Shown here: positions 49,251-57,877 of the stretch, in pieces
How the letters are laid out: every line of letters begins with the position of its first letter
Position numbering within the stretch: position 1 is the stretch's first letter
NCBI GenBank assembly: GCA_900765115.1
Contig: CAAFQK010000040.1
Location: 1 to 64,000 of the forward strand
Direction: 5' to 3'
DNA: 64,000 nucleotides
Origin: an uncultured Collinsella sp.
GTDB taxonomy: Bacteria; Actinomycetota; Coriobacteriia; Coriobacteriales; Coriobacteriaceae
Notes under the pieces: model-generated
Told to the model about the DNA's origin: nothing
What the model saw: the letters and a program-made list of their open reading frames with translations, nothing else
The model's database searches: none
Position numbers and translations under genes: made by a program

Positions 49251-50633
49251 ATGTTTGTTGGACGTCGGGAAGAGCTTGAATCCCTGGAAACCGCCTATCA
49301 AAAAGGTTCCTTTCAGTTTGCCGTAGTCTATGGAAGGCGTCGCGTGGGTAAAACCAGCATGCTTCGCGTCTTTACACAGCGCAAACCCCATGTGATCTTC
49401 TTTACCGGACAGCAAACCGTTGCAAGCGAAAACCTCGCGCTGCTCAGCCGCGAGATACTTGGCGATAGCGCCGCAGGAGCAGCGTTCCCCTCTATCCAGG
49501 TTGCACTCGAATCCGTCTTCGAACACGCCAAAACAGAGCGAATCGTTCTGATTATTGACGAGTATCCCTACCTCGCCGAGAGCGATCCGGGCGTCTCGTC
49601 GTGCCTGCAAACGCTTATCGATCGACATAAAGACGCTAGCAAGCTGTTCCTCGTGCTCTGCGGATCGTCCATGAGCTTTATGGAACACCAGGTCCTAGGA
49701 CACCAAAGCCCTCTTTATGGACGCCGCACCATGCAGCTGCGCATTGATCCCTTCACCATCTTCGACGTGGCACTCATGCTTCCCGATGCACCCATCGAAA
49801 GGGTCATCGAGCTGTATTCCGTTGTTGGCGGGATGCCGCTCTATCTATCGCAGCTCGATGGCACGCGTTCCACTCAATGGAACCTTGAGCATGCGCTGTT
49901 GCGTCAAGATGCGTTTTTGTATGCCGAACCCCAGAACTATCTGCTGCAAGAGGTCCGCAGCCCAGCTATCTACAATGCCGTCATAACCGCCATTGCCAAC
50001 GGCTGTGTACGCTCCAAAGAGATTGCCGATGTTGCCCACCTCGCAACGCCACAGGTCGCGCGACTGCTCGACGCATTGATCGAACTGCGAATCGTTGAGC
50101 GCGTCACGCCTGTTGTAAAGGCAACAAAACGCCAGGTAGTCTATCGGATCTGCGATAACCTGTTTAGGTTTTGGTATCGGTTTGTTCCACAGTACGCGGG
50201 AACAATTGAGGAGGGGCTCGGAGCCGCTGTGGCCGCGCGTATCGTCAAGCATGATTTGTCCACCTTTGTGGGTCCTGCATTTGAAGAAGTATGCCGCCAG
50301 TGGTTGATGCTGCAGGTTGTTGAGAGCGAGCTGGATGTGCTGCCCAAGGCAATCGGCTCTTGGTGGGGCACGAACTCGAACACGCGCCGGCAAGAAGAGA
50401 TTGACGTTGTGCTTGAGGACGCCGATGGGGAGCTCATCGTTGGCGAGTGCAAATGGAGAAACGAGCCCGTAGATACCGACGTTCTTGAAACACTCGAGCG
50501 GCGCAGCGCGCTGCTGGGCCGGCCGATCAAACAGTACTTCTTGTTTAGCAAGAGTGGATTTACCAAAGCGTGTCAAAATAGAGCGGCTCAAACAAGCAAC
50601 GCGAGGCTTGTTGGGCTCGAGCAACTACTATAA
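49251..50633 (+). CDS. AAA ATPase with DUF234 domain (archaeal-type ATPase family)
   Basis: This 460-residue protein begins at once with FVGRREELESLETAY and Walker A GRRRVGKTSML. Walker B is IVLIIDEYPYLAE, and the sensor stretch LVLCGSSMSFMEHQVLG follows. A winged-helix-like part (~265-300) precedes the C-terminal DUF234 region, where DVVLEDADGELIVGECKW supplies the D...ExK of a PD-(D/E)xK-like nuclease core. The family is common, often mobile, and functionally undefined. A 46-bp palindrome covers its promoter region and a terminator follows. Confidence 0.82.
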   Translation: MFVGRREELESLETAYQKGSFQFAVVYGRRRVGKTSMLRVFTQRKPHVIFFTGQQTVASENLALLSREILGDSAAGAAFPSIQVALESVFEHAKTERIVLIIDEYPYLAESDPGVSSCLQTLIDRHKDASKLFLVLCGSSMSFMEHQVLGHQSPLYGRRTMQLRIDPFTIFDVALMLPDAPIERVIELYSVVGGMPLYLSQLDGTRSTQWNLEHALLRQDAFLYAEPQNYLLQEVRSPAIYNAVITAIANGCVRSKEIADVAHLATPQVARLLDALIELRIVERVTPVVKATKRQVVYRICDNLFRFWYRFVPQYAGTIEEGLGAAVAARIVKHDLSTFVGPAFEEVCRQWLMLQVVESELDVLPKAIGSWWGTNSNTRRQEEIDVVLEDADGELIVGECKWRNEPVDTDVLETLERRSALLGRPIKQYFLFSKSGFTKACQNRAAQTSNARLVGLEQLL

Positions 50634-50634
50634 G

Positions 50635-50676
50635 AAAGGAGCTTGGAAACAGTTTTCCAAGCTCCTTTCAGTTTTT
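50635..50676 (+). terminator. Terminator of the ATPase gene, possibly bidirectional
   Basis: AAAGGAGCTTGGAA pairs with TTCCAAGCTCCTTT around a 6-base loop, followed by CAGTTTTT. The convergent gene at 50675 ends within its tail. Confidence 0.85.
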
Positions 50677-52291
50677 ATTCGATTCCCACCTTTTTGAGCG
50701 TATCTTTGGTGACTTCCGCAACTTGATTGGGATCGACGTGGGATTCCCCTGAAATAGAACCGTAACCTGAGGTTGAGAAATCAAGGAAGTAGTATGTCCG
50801 GTAATTGTGCCCATAGCCAAATTGCTGATATAGAGTATTATAGTCCGTCTCGGAAATTTCCTTGCCCTCCGACGCATAATAGTCTTCGTAGCCATTGCCC
50901 TCGCTCGGCGCAACTCCCCAGGACTCGTAGTTGCTTACAAGCGAAAAAACATCGCCTTTCTTGCCATATACCGAAGTATTGTCCCCGGCTAAAGCCTGCC
51001 TGCCAGCGAGCAATGCCGTAATCGCATTGCTCATCTCATATGTTCTTTGGCTTACGAGGATGCTGCCGCCATCCGCTTTAATCAGCGGAAGAAACATCGT
51101 TCCTCCGTTGCTGTTATCAAGCCAATTTTGACTGTAAAGTCTCTTGACGCCACCATCAGCTGCCGACCAAACCTCTACGGTGTAGGACTTCTGAAGTCCC
51201 TCTATATCTCCATTCCAAGCACTCTTTAATTCGTCATCGCTCATACCGTTCACAACGGTCAAGAGCTCAGGCTGGCCATCCTGATCAAAATCAACGAGGT
51301 CGACAAGGCAAAGCCCTCGCATCGCATAGACAGAATCAGTCACCTCAACAATTTGTGGCCCTCCATAGCACGCGAGGTATTCCTGGCACTTTTGCTTGTA
51401 AGCGGCATACGCAGCGGTATTGTCCGCCGCGATGCCTCCATCCTTCTTGTCGTCTTCGTCTGTCTTTGTATCGGCCTCGTTGACCTTAGGCACCTCGAGG
51501 GAAACCTCTTTTACGGCATCAGCGGATTTAGAGTTATCAACGACTTCGACGGGGATAGCCCACTCGACTTTGGAATTAGAGTCCTTAACGGTAAGAGTAT
51601 ATTTCCCCGGTTTAACATCGGGAAACTGGCTTACCGTGAAGCCCTCGTCGCCCTTAACCTCAGCGTTGGTGTTGTAGCCGTAGTCGCCGTTCAGGGTCAC
51701 CGAGTACTTCTTGAGCTTCTCGCCCTTTGCGTCGGTCGGGGTGATCTTGGATTTTTGGACCACCACGATGACTTTGTCCTGGCCGTAATGGGCAACGTCG
51801 CCGGACTTGCAAAAGAACAGCAGATAGCTAAAGATGGCAATGACTGCCACACCAACGACGATACCAACGATATAGAGCGCCTTGGGCTCCTTTTTCCGTG
51901 CGGATGCATTCACCGCAGAAACAGGGGCTGGCGCCGCGACGGGCTTGGCGACCGGATTGCTCGGTTTTGGCCGGTCGGCGCGCACGGCAGGAATCGAAGG
52001 CGTTGCACCGGACGACACGTCGTCTTTGGGCTGGTCGTCTTCTTCGTCCGCTACGGGCTTGCTCTCCACCGGCGACTTTTCCTCCCCCGCCTCGGCACCG
52101 GCGGAAGGCTCCTTCTCCGTTTCGCCACTAGCGAAAATCTCTTCCGCAGCTTCATTGATAACGGAAGGCTCTTCTGCCACTTCGTTGCTGGCAGAGTTCA
52201 GCACCGCCTTCGCATCTTCGAGTGCATAGCCACACTCGGTGCAGTATCGCAAATCGCCATCAAGCTCAAATCCACAGTTGGGACAGAACAT
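50675..52291 (-). CDS. Zinc-ribbon, single-pass membrane protein with extracytoplasmic domains (island paralog C)
   Basis: A 538-residue protein with ribbon CPNCGFELDGDLRYCTECG, a long acidic low-complexity cytoplasmic linker (~25-150), one membrane helix (ALYIVGIVVGVAVIAIFSYLLFF) and two outer parts. The first is an Ig-like or T-Q-ester-type beta domain (KYSVTLNGDYGYNTNAEV...GKYTLTVKD). The second contains LVDFDQDGQPELLTVV, the same D-x-D-G-x-x-EL motif as in paralog A. AGGAGG precedes the ATG at 52291, one base after the upstream stop. Function unknown. Confidence 0.65.
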   Translation of the reverse strand: MFCPNCGFELDGDLRYCTECGYALEDAKAVLNSASNEVAEEPSVINEAAEEIFASGETEKEPSAGAEAGEEKSPVESKPVADEEDDQPKDDVSSGATPSIPAVRADRPKPSNPVAKPVAAPAPVSAVNASARKKEPKALYIVGIVVGVAVIAIFSYLLFFCKSGDVAHYGQDKVIVVVQKSKITPTDAKGEKLKKYSVTLNGDYGYNTNAEVKGDEGFTVSQFPDVKPGKYTLTVKDSNSKVEWAIPVEVVDNSKSADAVKEVSLEVPKVNEADTKTDEDDKKDGGIAADNTAAYAAYKQKCQEYLACYGGPQIVEVTDSVYAMRGLCLVDLVDFDQDGQPELLTVVNGMSDDELKSAWNGDIEGLQKSYTVEVWSAADGGVKRLYSQNWLDNSNGGTMFLPLIKADGGSILVSQRTYEMSNAITALLAGRQALAGDNTSVYGKKGDVFSLVSNYESWGVAPSEGNGYEDYYASEGKEISETDYNTLYQQFGYGHNYRTYYFLDFSTSGYGSISGESHVDPNQVAEVTKDTLKKVGIE

Positions 52292-52292
52292 G

Positions 52293-53510
52293 TTAGTCCT
52301 CCTTATCGACTTTCGCCGTTGTACCGTCCTTGACCTCATCAGGGGTTACTTCGGACCCCACTTGAGACTCATCATCCCAGGACGCAACCAAAATCTCGCA
52401 ATTGCCGTCCGCAAAAGTACCGAGCTCATAGTCTTCGGTGCGATACACCAGTCCCTTGGATGTCACATACAAGCATGTTGAACCCTTGATTGAATAGTCT
52501 GAAGAATTGCTCCGCATGAGCATAGAGTTGTAGTCAGACGGATACTTTTTGCCCATTTCCGTAAGATACGGCCAAACTGCCGAACTCATAGAACTGGCAA
52601 GATCCTCGGTATCAATGCCGAACATGTCCTGAGGACTAACAGTGTCACCCGTATGCAAATCAAAAATAACACCAGTCACAACCGTGTCGCCATGCGGACC
52701 CCATCCCGTCGAATAGCGCTCGTCACGGATACAGAAATAGTTCTCATCCATGTACGTAACCGTCACGTTTCTCGATATGCAGGGAAATTCGCCATCGGGA
52801 TATAACTCTGCATCTGATTGCTCATTATCTGATGCCCGATTCGTTCGCTCCACATCAATTTGAAGGGGCTCGAGAATCGCCTTGTTAATTTTGTCTGCGA
52901 CGTCGTCTTTGGCAGAGCTCTTAAGTTGCGGATAGGACCATTCCATGTTAGCCCGCTCGCCCTGGTTGAGCATAGGGTCGACCGGAGCAGACACCGTCAA
53001 TGACTTTTCCTCCAGCGTATAGACAACTTCTTCGGCCGCTCTCTCGTCCTTCTTGGGCCTTTCGGTCGCTTGCTCCTGTTGCACGGATTGCTGCTGGAGA
53101 TTGGGCTCGATGACGTTCTTGTAGAGCATGAAAGCAGCGTAAGCGATGCCTGCCGCGGCGATGAAAGCGGCGATCATGATAGCAAACTGCGGCACCAGGC
53201 GGTTACCGACCTGACAGCGTCGCATAAAGAAGTTGTACATCTGGGAGTGACCGCTACTCGCGGTCTTCGAGACCGGCTCGGGGCTCGGTTCCGCTGTGGA
53301 CTCGGCATTCGCGGATCCTATCGCAGAGTCCGTTTTGGTATCTGTGGGTTCCAATATGACTTCAGCGGACGATGATTCTCGCTCCGACGGCTCGGCCTTG
53401 GGCCCCTCCTCGGCCGCAGTCTTGCCCGAGAGCCCGCCCAAGGGCAGACCGCATTCGGTACAGAACCGCGCATCGTCGCTGATTTTGCTACCACATTTGG
53501 GGCAAAACAT
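52293..53510 (-). CDS. Zinc-ribbon, single-pass membrane protein with RsiV/DUF3298-like outer domain (island paralog B)
   Basis: A 405-residue protein with ribbon CPKCGSKISDDARFCTECG, an acidic linker and a membrane segment RRCQVGNRLVPQFAIMIAAF...AYAAFM clearly related to that of paralog A. The outer domain (~195-370) has the pattern of DUF3298/RsiV-like proteins: YPQLK..., INKAILEPL, YFCIRDERYSTGWGPHGDTVVTGVIFDLHTGD and QDMFG. Some proteins with such a domain sense lysozyme or modify peptidoglycan, so an envelope-sensing role is a reasonable guess. It is the first gene of a two-gene unit. Confidence 0.65.
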   Translation of the reverse strand: MFCPKCGSKISDDARFCTECGLPLGGLSGKTAAEEGPKAEPSERESSSAEVILEPTDTKTDSAIGSANAESTAEPSPEPVSKTASSGHSQMYNFFMRRCQVGNRLVPQFAIMIAAFIAAAGIAYAAFMLYKNVIEPNLQQQSVQQEQATERPKKDERAAEEVVYTLEEKSLTVSAPVDPMLNQGERANMEWSYPQLKSSAKDDVADKINKAILEPLQIDVERTNRASDNEQSDAELYPDGEFPCISRNVTVTYMDENYFCIRDERYSTGWGPHGDTVVTGVIFDLHTGDTVSPQDMFGIDTEDLASSMSSAVWPYLTEMGKKYPSDYNSMLMRSNSSDYSIKGSTCLYVTSKGLVYRTEDYELGTFADGNCEILVASWDDESQVGSEVTPDEVKDGTTAKVDKED

Positions 53511-53869
53511 GAGCCTTCTTCTCCGATTCCTTTTAGTCTCACTGAGTCGTGAGTTACTCACGTGCCGTTTGTTTCGTAGTTTAACTATTTCTTAAACAAA
53601 TCGATGGGTCACTTGAACAGACGCATACCCGCTCAAGCGACTCTATACCGGCTAGCTATCCTTGCTCATGATATGGGTGTCAGTGTAAGAAAATCGTTGA
53701 ACAGGGTTGCTCCCTCGAAGTCCGAACCGATACTGAACTTGAAACCATCTTTATTTACCGAGATGGAGAAATCGCCGCTGATATCCATATCATTCGCGCA
53801 GCCAACCACCCCCATTTTTCGGTCCCACCTGTCACGTTATCAGGAGCCCGAAATCGAAGAGATGGTAAA
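53511..53869. other. Intergenic stretch without a recognised gene
   Basis: Between the island and the purine genes no credible coding frame was found. A plus-strand open frame at 53604-53966 lacks a ribosome-binding site and runs through the purN terminator. Low GC continues to about 53.8 kb, so the island boundary probably lies here. Confidence 0.4.
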
Positions 53870-53911
53870 AGCCGCTTGGGGCACATGTGGTTCCATATGC
53901 CCCAAGCGGCT
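53870..53911 (-). terminator. Intrinsic terminator of the purine genes
   Basis: AGCCGCTTGGGGCA and its perfect complement form a 14-bp stem, followed on the minus strand by TTTTA. It is ~50 bases after purN. Confidence 0.85.
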
Positions 53912-53962
53912 ATTTCGATTGCTTATGTCACAAAGAAAACTCAGCGACTCTTTTACACACGA

Positions 53963-54661
53963 CTAACGCGCCGCATCAATTGCGACCTTGCCGCCCTCCA
54001 GCACGTGAACGCGACCGTCGGCGAGCATCTGCACGACCTCGGGATACAGCACATGCTCGATCGCGTGGATGTGCTCCTCGAGCGTGTCGACGTCCCAGCC
54101 CTCCTCGACAGCCAGCGCACGCTGGGCGATGATGGGGCCGTTGTCGTAAATCTCGTTGGCAAAGTGCACGGTCACGCCGGTCACCTTGACGCCGCGCGCA
54201 AACGCATCGTCGATCGCATGGGCACCGGTAAAGCTCGGCAGCAGTGCCGGATGCAGGTTGACCACGCGGTTGGGGAACGCCGCCAGCAGCGGCGTGTGCA
54301 CCATGCGCATGTAACCGGCCATCACCACGTACTCGCAGCCGCGCTCGAGCAGCTCATGCGCGATGATCTCGTCAGCCGCGATGGGGTCGGCATAGACATC
54401 CTTGGACAGCGTGAGTGTCTGGATACCCGCACGCTCGGCGCGCTGCAAGCCCTTAGCCGATGGACGGCTCGACACCACAAGCTCAATCGAGGCGTTGAGC
54501 TTGCCGGCGGCGATCAGATCGATCAGCGCCTGCAGGTTGGTACCCGAACCGCTGATAAGCACGCCGATCTTGAGCGGCTCGGCCGTATCGGTGCCGGTCG
54601 GACGGGTGTAGGGCACAAAGCCCAGGCCCTCGGCGGCAGCCATCTGCTCGTTAGTGCTCAT
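53963..54661 (-). CDS. purN: Phosphoribosylglycinamide formyltransferase
   Basis: This 232-residue enzyme transfers a formyl group from 10-formyl-THF to GAR. Seen: VLISGSGTNLQALID, AGYMRMV, NLHPALLPSFTGAHAIDDAF (with catalytic N-H) and GVTVHFANEIYDNGPIIAQ (catalytic D). About 28 extra residues precede the usual start. It overlaps purM by 11 bases. Confidence 0.96.
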   Translation of the reverse strand: MSTNEQMAAAEGLGFVPYTRPTGTDTAEPLKIGVLISGSGTNLQALIDLIAAGKLNASIELVVSSRPSAKGLQRAERAGIQTLTLSKDVYADPIAADEIIAHELLERGCEYVVMAGYMRMVHTPLLAAFPNRVVNLHPALLPSFTGAHAIDDAFARGVKVTGVTVHFANEIYDNGPIIAQRALAVEEGWDVDTLEEHIHAIEHVLYPEVVQMLADGRVHVLEGGKVAIDAAR

Positions 54662-55754
54662 CGGAGTACACGACCTTACCGGAACCCTCGACGCACTCGC
54701 CCACGCGGAACGGCTTCTCGCCCAGAGCGACCAGGGCCTCGGTCACGGTAGCCTCGTCCTCGGGGGCGACAATCAGGCACAGGCCGACGCCCATGTTGAA
54801 GGTCTTGCATGCCTCATTGGGCGCGAGCTCGGCCTGACGCGACACGTAGGTGATGACGGGCGGAACATCCCAGCCCATCTCGGCGCCGTTGCGGGTGACC
54901 ACGGCATCGACGTCGTCGGCAAGCGCGCGGTTGAGGTTCTCGGTAATACCGCCGCCGGTGATATGGGCAATGGCATGAACGTTGGCGCCACCGCGGAGCA
55001 GCTCCAGAATCGGCTTGACGTAGATGCGCGTGGGGGCCAGCAGAGCGTCGGCCAGCGAAGCGCCGCCGAGCTCCTCGAGCGGACGGCTCAGCTCCTCGGC
55101 CTTAGCGGCAGCTTCGGGCGTGCCCGGCTTGATGCCGTCGACACCGATGACCTTGCGCACGAGCGAGTAACCGTTGGAATGCACGCCGGTAGAAGGCAGG
55201 CCCAGGATCACATCGCCGGGGCGAACGTTCGCGGGGTCGAGCATCTTGGGACGGTCGACGACACCCACGGTAAAGCCGGCGAGGTCGTAATCGGCGGGGG
55301 CCATGACGCCCGGGTGCTCGGCCATCTCGCCGCCCACGAGCGCGCAGCCCGCAAGCTTGCAGCCGTCGGCCACGCCCTTGATGATCTTTGCCATGTGCTC
55401 GGCCTCAATGTGACCGATGGCGACGTAATCCAGGAAGAACAGCGGCTCGGCGCCCGAAGCCAAAATGTCATTGACGCACATGGCGACCAGGTCCTGGCCC
55501 ACCGTCTCGTGACGGTCCATAATCTGGGCGAGCACGAGCTTGGTGCCCACGCCGTCGGTGCCGCTGATCAGGATCGGGTCTTCCATATCCTTGAGCGCGG
55601 CGGCCGAGAACAGGCCACCAAAGCCACCGATGCCGCCGATAACCTCGGGGCGGTTGGTGTCCTTGACCATCTGCTTAATAGCGTCGACGGCGCGGCCGCC
55701 CTCGGCGGTATCGACGCCGGCGTCCTCGTACGTCACATGCTTGCTGTCGCTCAT
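54651..55754 (-). CDS. purM: Phosphoribosylformylglycinamidine cyclo-ligase (AIR synthetase)
   Basis: This 367-residue ATP-dependent enzyme closes the imidazole ring. Seen: YEDAGVDTAEGGRAVDAIK at the N-terminus, ILISGTDGVGTKLVLA, MCVNDILASGAEPLFFLDY, GGEMAEHPG and HITGGGITENLNR. It is full length, and purN follows by overlap. Confidence 0.97.
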   Translation of the reverse strand: MSDSKHVTYEDAGVDTAEGGRAVDAIKQMVKDTNRPEVIGGIGGFGGLFSAAALKDMEDPILISGTDGVGTKLVLAQIMDRHETVGQDLVAMCVNDILASGAEPLFFLDYVAIGHIEAEHMAKIIKGVADGCKLAGCALVGGEMAEHPGVMAPADYDLAGFTVGVVDRPKMLDPANVRPGDVILGLPSTGVHSNGYSLVRKVIGVDGIKPGTPEAAAKAEELSRPLEELGGASLADALLAPTRIYVKPILELLRGGANVHAIAHITGGGITENLNRALADDVDAVVTRNGAEMGWDVPPVITYVSRQAELAPNEACKTFNMGVGLCLIVAPEDEATVTEALVALGEKPFRVGECVEGSGKVVYSDEH

Positions 55755-55866
55755 CTGAGCCTTCCTCTCCCACTACCGTGGCGCCGCGCGGGCGCCAAAC
55801 GGTGCTCATAGTTGCGTTCATTTCGGCGCGCGCCATAACAGCACGCGCCGTCATATCAACGAAACA

Positions 55867-55899
55867 GCAGGTAAAACCTACCAAAATAAACCTGTCCCC
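55867..55899. repeat. GCAGGTAAAACCTACCAAAA motif, second locus
   Basis: GCAGGTAAAACCTACCAAAA leads into AATAAACCTGTCCCC. It matches the inverted-repeat arm found at 25216-25381. A GGCAGGTTTTA lies just beyond, so a small hairpin is possible. It sits between purF and purM. Confidence 0.65.
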
Positions 55900-55911
55900 A
55901 CATGGCAGGTT

Positions 55912-57582
55912 TTAGGCCTCGCCGTGCTCCTCTTCCCAGCTGCGGTCGTCGTATTTCTCGACCACGGCGTCGTCGTCAAAGTGCAGCGGCTTGTCCAGGT
56001 TGCGGGGCTTAAAGCCCTCCATGAACTTATCGCGGCCAAAACTCTCGGGAATCGCCACGGGGTAGCGTCCGGTAAAGCACGCATCGCAGTAGCCGCCCTT
56101 GGGCATGACCTTAAGCAGGCCCTCGACCGAAAGGAAGGCCAGCGAATCGGCGCCGATATACTCGCAAATCTCATCGACCGTCTTGTTGGCGCTGATGAGC
56201 TGCGACTGCACGTCGGTATCGATGCCGTAGAAGCACGGCCAGATGACCTCGGGCGAGTTGATGCGGATGTGAATCTCCTTGGCACCGGCGTTGCGCAGCA
56301 TCTTGACGAGCTGCACCATGGTGGTGCCACGCACGATGGAGTCGTCGATGACGACCAGGCGCTTGCCCTCGATGTTGTCGCGCAGCGGGTTGAGCTTCAT
56401 GCGCACGCCCATGGCGCGCAGCTCCTGCGTAGGCTCGATAAACGTGCGGCCCACGTAACGGTTCTTGATGAGGCCCTCGCCAAAGGGAATGCCGCTCTCG
56501 TGCGAATAGCCCTCCGCGGGCGGCAGGCCGGAGTCGGGCACGCCAATGACCAGGTCGGCCTCGACGGGCTCCTCGTGTGCCAGCTGGCGACCCATGTCGT
56601 AGCGGCAAGCGTAGACGCTCTTGCCGTTCATGATGGAGTCGGGGCGGGCAAAGTAGACCTGCTCAAAGATGCAGTTAGCGGGCTCTTCGGCTGCGGGCAC
56701 GCCCTGCTCGGATACCAGGCCCTCGGCGCTGATGCGCAAGATCTCGCCGGGACGGACATCACGGACATACTCGGCGCCCACAATGTCGAGAGCGCAGGTC
56801 TCGGAAGCAACGACCCAGCCGCCGGCGCGCGTGACATGGACGGCGGAGTCGACCGTCGCGGCGCCATCCTGCGACGGCAGCTGCGAAACGGACGCGGCAT
56901 CGGCCTGGTCCAGACCCTCGTCCACGAGCTTGCCCAGCACAAGCGGGCGAATGCCGTGCGGATCGCGGAAGGCGTAGAGCGCCTGCTCGTTGATGAGCGT
57001 CATGGCATAGCCGCCGCGCACGAGCTCCATGGTCTTGCGAATGCCCTCACGCAGATGGCCCGTGCGCTGGGTAAAGTAGCCGATGAGCTTGGTCGCGACC
57101 TCGGAATCCGAGTTGGAGAGGAACGGCACACCCAGCTCGATCAGCTGGCGGCGCAGCTCGTCGGTGTTGACGAGGGTGCCGTTGTGCGCAAGCGCGATGA
57201 TGACGCTATTGATGGTAGAGAGGTGCGGCTGAGAGGCTTCCCAGCTCTTGGCGCCGGCGGTGCCGTAGCGCACGTGGCCCACGGCCAGCTGGCCGGAGAG
57301 CGTCGACAGGTCGGCGTTGGAGAACACGCGGTCGAGCAGGCCCAAATCTTTACGGACCATAACCGTTCCGCCGTCACCCACGGCGATTCCCGCCGATTCC
57401 TGGCCGCGGTGCTGCAGCGCACGCAGGCCAAAGTACGTCAGTCGAGCCACGTCGCGATCGGGCGCCCATACGCCGAAGATGCCGCATTCCTCATGCAGCT
57501 GGTCGGAGTCCGGATCATACGTCGACATGGTGTTCACCTGTCCCGCGGCACGCTCGGCCGCGCGGATGGTTTCTTGAGACAT
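55912..57582 (-). CDS. purF: Amidophosphoribosyltransferase
   Basis: A 556-residue class II glutamine amidotransferase and type I PRTase that commits PRPP to purine synthesis. A 32-residue propeptide precedes the catalytic Cys33 (ECGIFGVW), followed by LQHRGQESAGIAV, HVRYGTAG and HNGTLVN. The PRTase part has VIGVPDSGLPPAEGY and VVIDDSIVRGTT. CPKGGYCDACFTGRYPVAIP fits the Fe-S type with added cysteines. GAGGGG precedes the ATG at 57582. Confidence 0.97.
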   Translation of the reverse strand: MSQETIRAAERAAGQVNTMSTYDPDSDQLHEECGIFGVWAPDRDVARLTYFGLRALQHRGQESAGIAVGDGGTVMVRKDLGLLDRVFSNADLSTLSGQLAVGHVRYGTAGAKSWEASQPHLSTINSVIIALAHNGTLVNTDELRRQLIELGVPFLSNSDSEVATKLIGYFTQRTGHLREGIRKTMELVRGGYAMTLINEQALYAFRDPHGIRPLVLGKLVDEGLDQADAASVSQLPSQDGAATVDSAVHVTRAGGWVVASETCALDIVGAEYVRDVRPGEILRISAEGLVSEQGVPAAEEPANCIFEQVYFARPDSIMNGKSVYACRYDMGRQLAHEEPVEADLVIGVPDSGLPPAEGYSHESGIPFGEGLIKNRYVGRTFIEPTQELRAMGVRMKLNPLRDNIEGKRLVVIDDSIVRGTTMVQLVKMLRNAGAKEIHIRINSPEVIWPCFYGIDTDVQSQLISANKTVDEICEYIGADSLAFLSVEGLLKVMPKGGYCDACFTGRYPVAIPESFGRDKFMEGFKPRNLDKPLHFDDDAVVEKYDDRSWEEEHGEA

Positions 57583-57623
57583 GGCATCCCCTCAGAGCCT
57601 CGTATTTTGGCGTTACCCGCCTT

Positions 57624-57629
57624 ATTATA
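57624..57629 (-). promoter_or_regulatory. Candidate -10 box of purF
   Basis: TATAAT on the minus strand, ~42 bases before the purF start. No good -35 box at 16-18 bases. The rest of 57583-57877 shows no gene or recognised riboswitch. Confidence 0.4.
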
Positions 57630-57877
57630 CGCACGGTATGACGCGCTCCCCCGTGCATGAGCAGCGCTTTTTAAAAGCCCACCGAGCTAATAATCCGTTT
57701 TGTGACCAAACATTTATTTGGCTTCACGACGCGGACGGCGGCCCCGTTCCAATCCACGCCACGACACCTCTCACCCACCGTTAGGGGTTACATTGTTGCA
57801 ATTGGGACGTTCGTCCTGTCTTTTGGCAGGTCGGCGGCGTATCCTAATAACCTGAAATTAAACGAGAAAGGCTAGGT

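Noticed and set aside
53604..53966. 120-residue plus-strand open frame
   Set aside because: It has no ribosome-binding site, crosses the purN terminator and has no recognisable domain.
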